Position numbers and translations under genes: made by a program. Below, piece by piece: positions 19,431 through 19,944 of a stretch of DNA of 19,944 nucleotides. Location: the NCBI GenBank assembly GCA_017442465.1, contig JAFRZQ010000434.1, positions 1 to 19,944 of the forward strand, given 5' to 3'. The notes beneath the pieces were generated by a model that saw only the letters and a list, made by a program, of their open reading frames with translations, was not told where the DNA came from and made no database searches. The stretch's first letter is position 1. The number at the start of each line of letters is the position of its first letter. This DNA is from Anaerotignum sp. (lineage in GTDB: Bacteria > Bacillota > Clostridia > Lachnospirales > Anaerotignaceae).

Positions 19431-19944
19431 TTAGAGACATTACCATCGGTCAGTATTATCCTGCGCAATCTCCTATTCATAGTATGGATGCTAGGCTGAA
19501 ACTGGCTATTACATTTATTTTTATCGTATCTTTGTTTATTGTGAATTCCTTTGTAGGCTATGCCTTCGTCATTGCCTGCATGGCTCTGGTGATCAAAACT
19601 TCCAAGGTGCCTTTGAAATTTATGCTCAAAGGGCTGAAGAGCATCATGATCATCATTCTGTTCACAGTATTTATCAACCTCTTTTTAACAAGAGGGGAAA
19701 CCGTGCTGCTGCACGTGGGCTTTATTACTGTCACACTGGAAGGTGTTCTGCTGGCAGCGAAGATGTGTATCCGTCTGGTGCTGCTGATCGTAGGCTCCTC
19801 CATTCTGACACTGACAACTACACCTATCCAGCTGACGGATGCTATTGAATACATCCTGAAGCCTTTCAAAAAGATCGGTGTGCCTGCCCATGAAATCGCG
19901 ATGATGATGACTATCGCTCTGCGTTTCATCCCTACATTGCTGGA
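19427..19944 (+). CDS. ecfT: ECF transporter membrane scaffold EcfT (5' part)
   Basis: EcfT is the membrane protein that joins the two ATPases to the substrate-binding subunit. The frame is open from ATG 19427 to the window end (172 codons), so the 3' part is missing. The start MIRDITIGQYYPAQSPIHSM and DARLKLAITFIFIVSLFIV are typical of the CbiQ/EcfT family. Several hydrophobic segments follow, as do TTTPIQLTDAIEYILKPF and EIAMMMTIALRFIPTLL, which lead into the coupling helices. The Ala-Arg-Gly coupling motifs would lie beyond the window. The start overlaps the ecfA2 stop by four bases. Confidence 0.95.
   Translation, partial: MIRDITIGQYYPAQSPIHSMDARLKLAITFIFIVSLFIVNSFVGYAFVIACMALVIKTSKVPLKFMLKGLKSIMIIILFTVFINLFLTRGETVLLHVGFITVTLEGVLLAAKMCIRLVLLIVGSSILTLTTTPIQLTDAIEYILKPFKKIGVPAHEIAMMMTIALRFIPTLL

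Noticed and set aside
1..19944. Mobile elements, CRISPR arrays, tRNA or rRNA genes
   Set aside because: No transposase or integrase motifs, spaced repeat arrays or cloverleaf folds were recognised on either strand.

Overview
The window is the S10-spc-alpha ribosomal protein supercluster of a Gram-positive anaerobe. It is bounded upstream by the end of an unrelated gene and downstream by an ECF vitamin-transporter energising module. Several signs point to a Clostridia member near the Lachnospirales (an Anaerotignum-like organism is possible; this is inference). They are a zinc-free S4 starting MARDRVPVLKRCRS, an L22 starting MAKGHRSQIKKERN, a zinc-ribbon type Z S14, a small KOW protein before infA, an enlarged L17, and the order rplQ-ecfA-ecfA-ecfT. 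No tRNA, rRNA, CRISPR array, insertion sequence or phage gene is visible.

Layout. 1-725: 3' part of a coiled-coil gene of unknown function, followed by an intrinsic terminator (824-871). 962-990: near-consensus promoter, then a long structured leader (about 997-1246). 1247-6644: S10 operon (rpsJ, rplC, rplD, rplW, rplB, rpsS, rplV, rpsC, rplP, rpmC, rpsQ). 6670-12021: spc operon (rplN, rplX, rplE, rpsN type Z, rpsH, rplF, rplR, rpsE, rpmD, rplO, secY). 12136-12765: adk, followed by a terminator. 12766-13081: a gap where map normally lies. It keeps only about 25 codons that look like a map 3' end, plus a possible new promoter/operator. 13082-16438: KOW protein, infA, rpmJ, rpsM, rpsK, rpsD, rpoA. 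16553-17095: rplQ and the terminator that ends the cluster. 17215-17400 (minus strand): a small unrecognised membrane or secreted peptide. 17731-19944: ecfA1, ecfA2 and ecfT (cut by the window end).

How the genes work together. The 26 ribosomal proteins make up much of both subunits. IF-1 starts translation, RpoA nucleates RNA polymerase, SecY is the membrane channel for secreted proteins, and Adk keeps adenylate pools balanced. The Ecf genes encode the shared motor for vitamin uptake. Genes are close or overlapping (rplD/rplW, rplP/rpmC, ecfA1/ecfA2, ecfA2/ecfT), consistent with co-transcription and translational coupling.

I found no clearly novel protein system. The most interesting non-coding signals are four long leaders in an otherwise compact cluster (before rpsJ, rplC, rpsM and rplQ), each able to form secondary structure. 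The rpsJ leader folds on paper into a long rod capped by a three-way junction. Other points are the apparent loss of map with a scar, a cluster of GTTACA/TGTAAC repeats between two divergent promoters, and extreme codon bias (almost only ACA for Thr and CTG for Leu) that creates very long false antisense ORFs. All RNA folds were drawn by eye and not computed.
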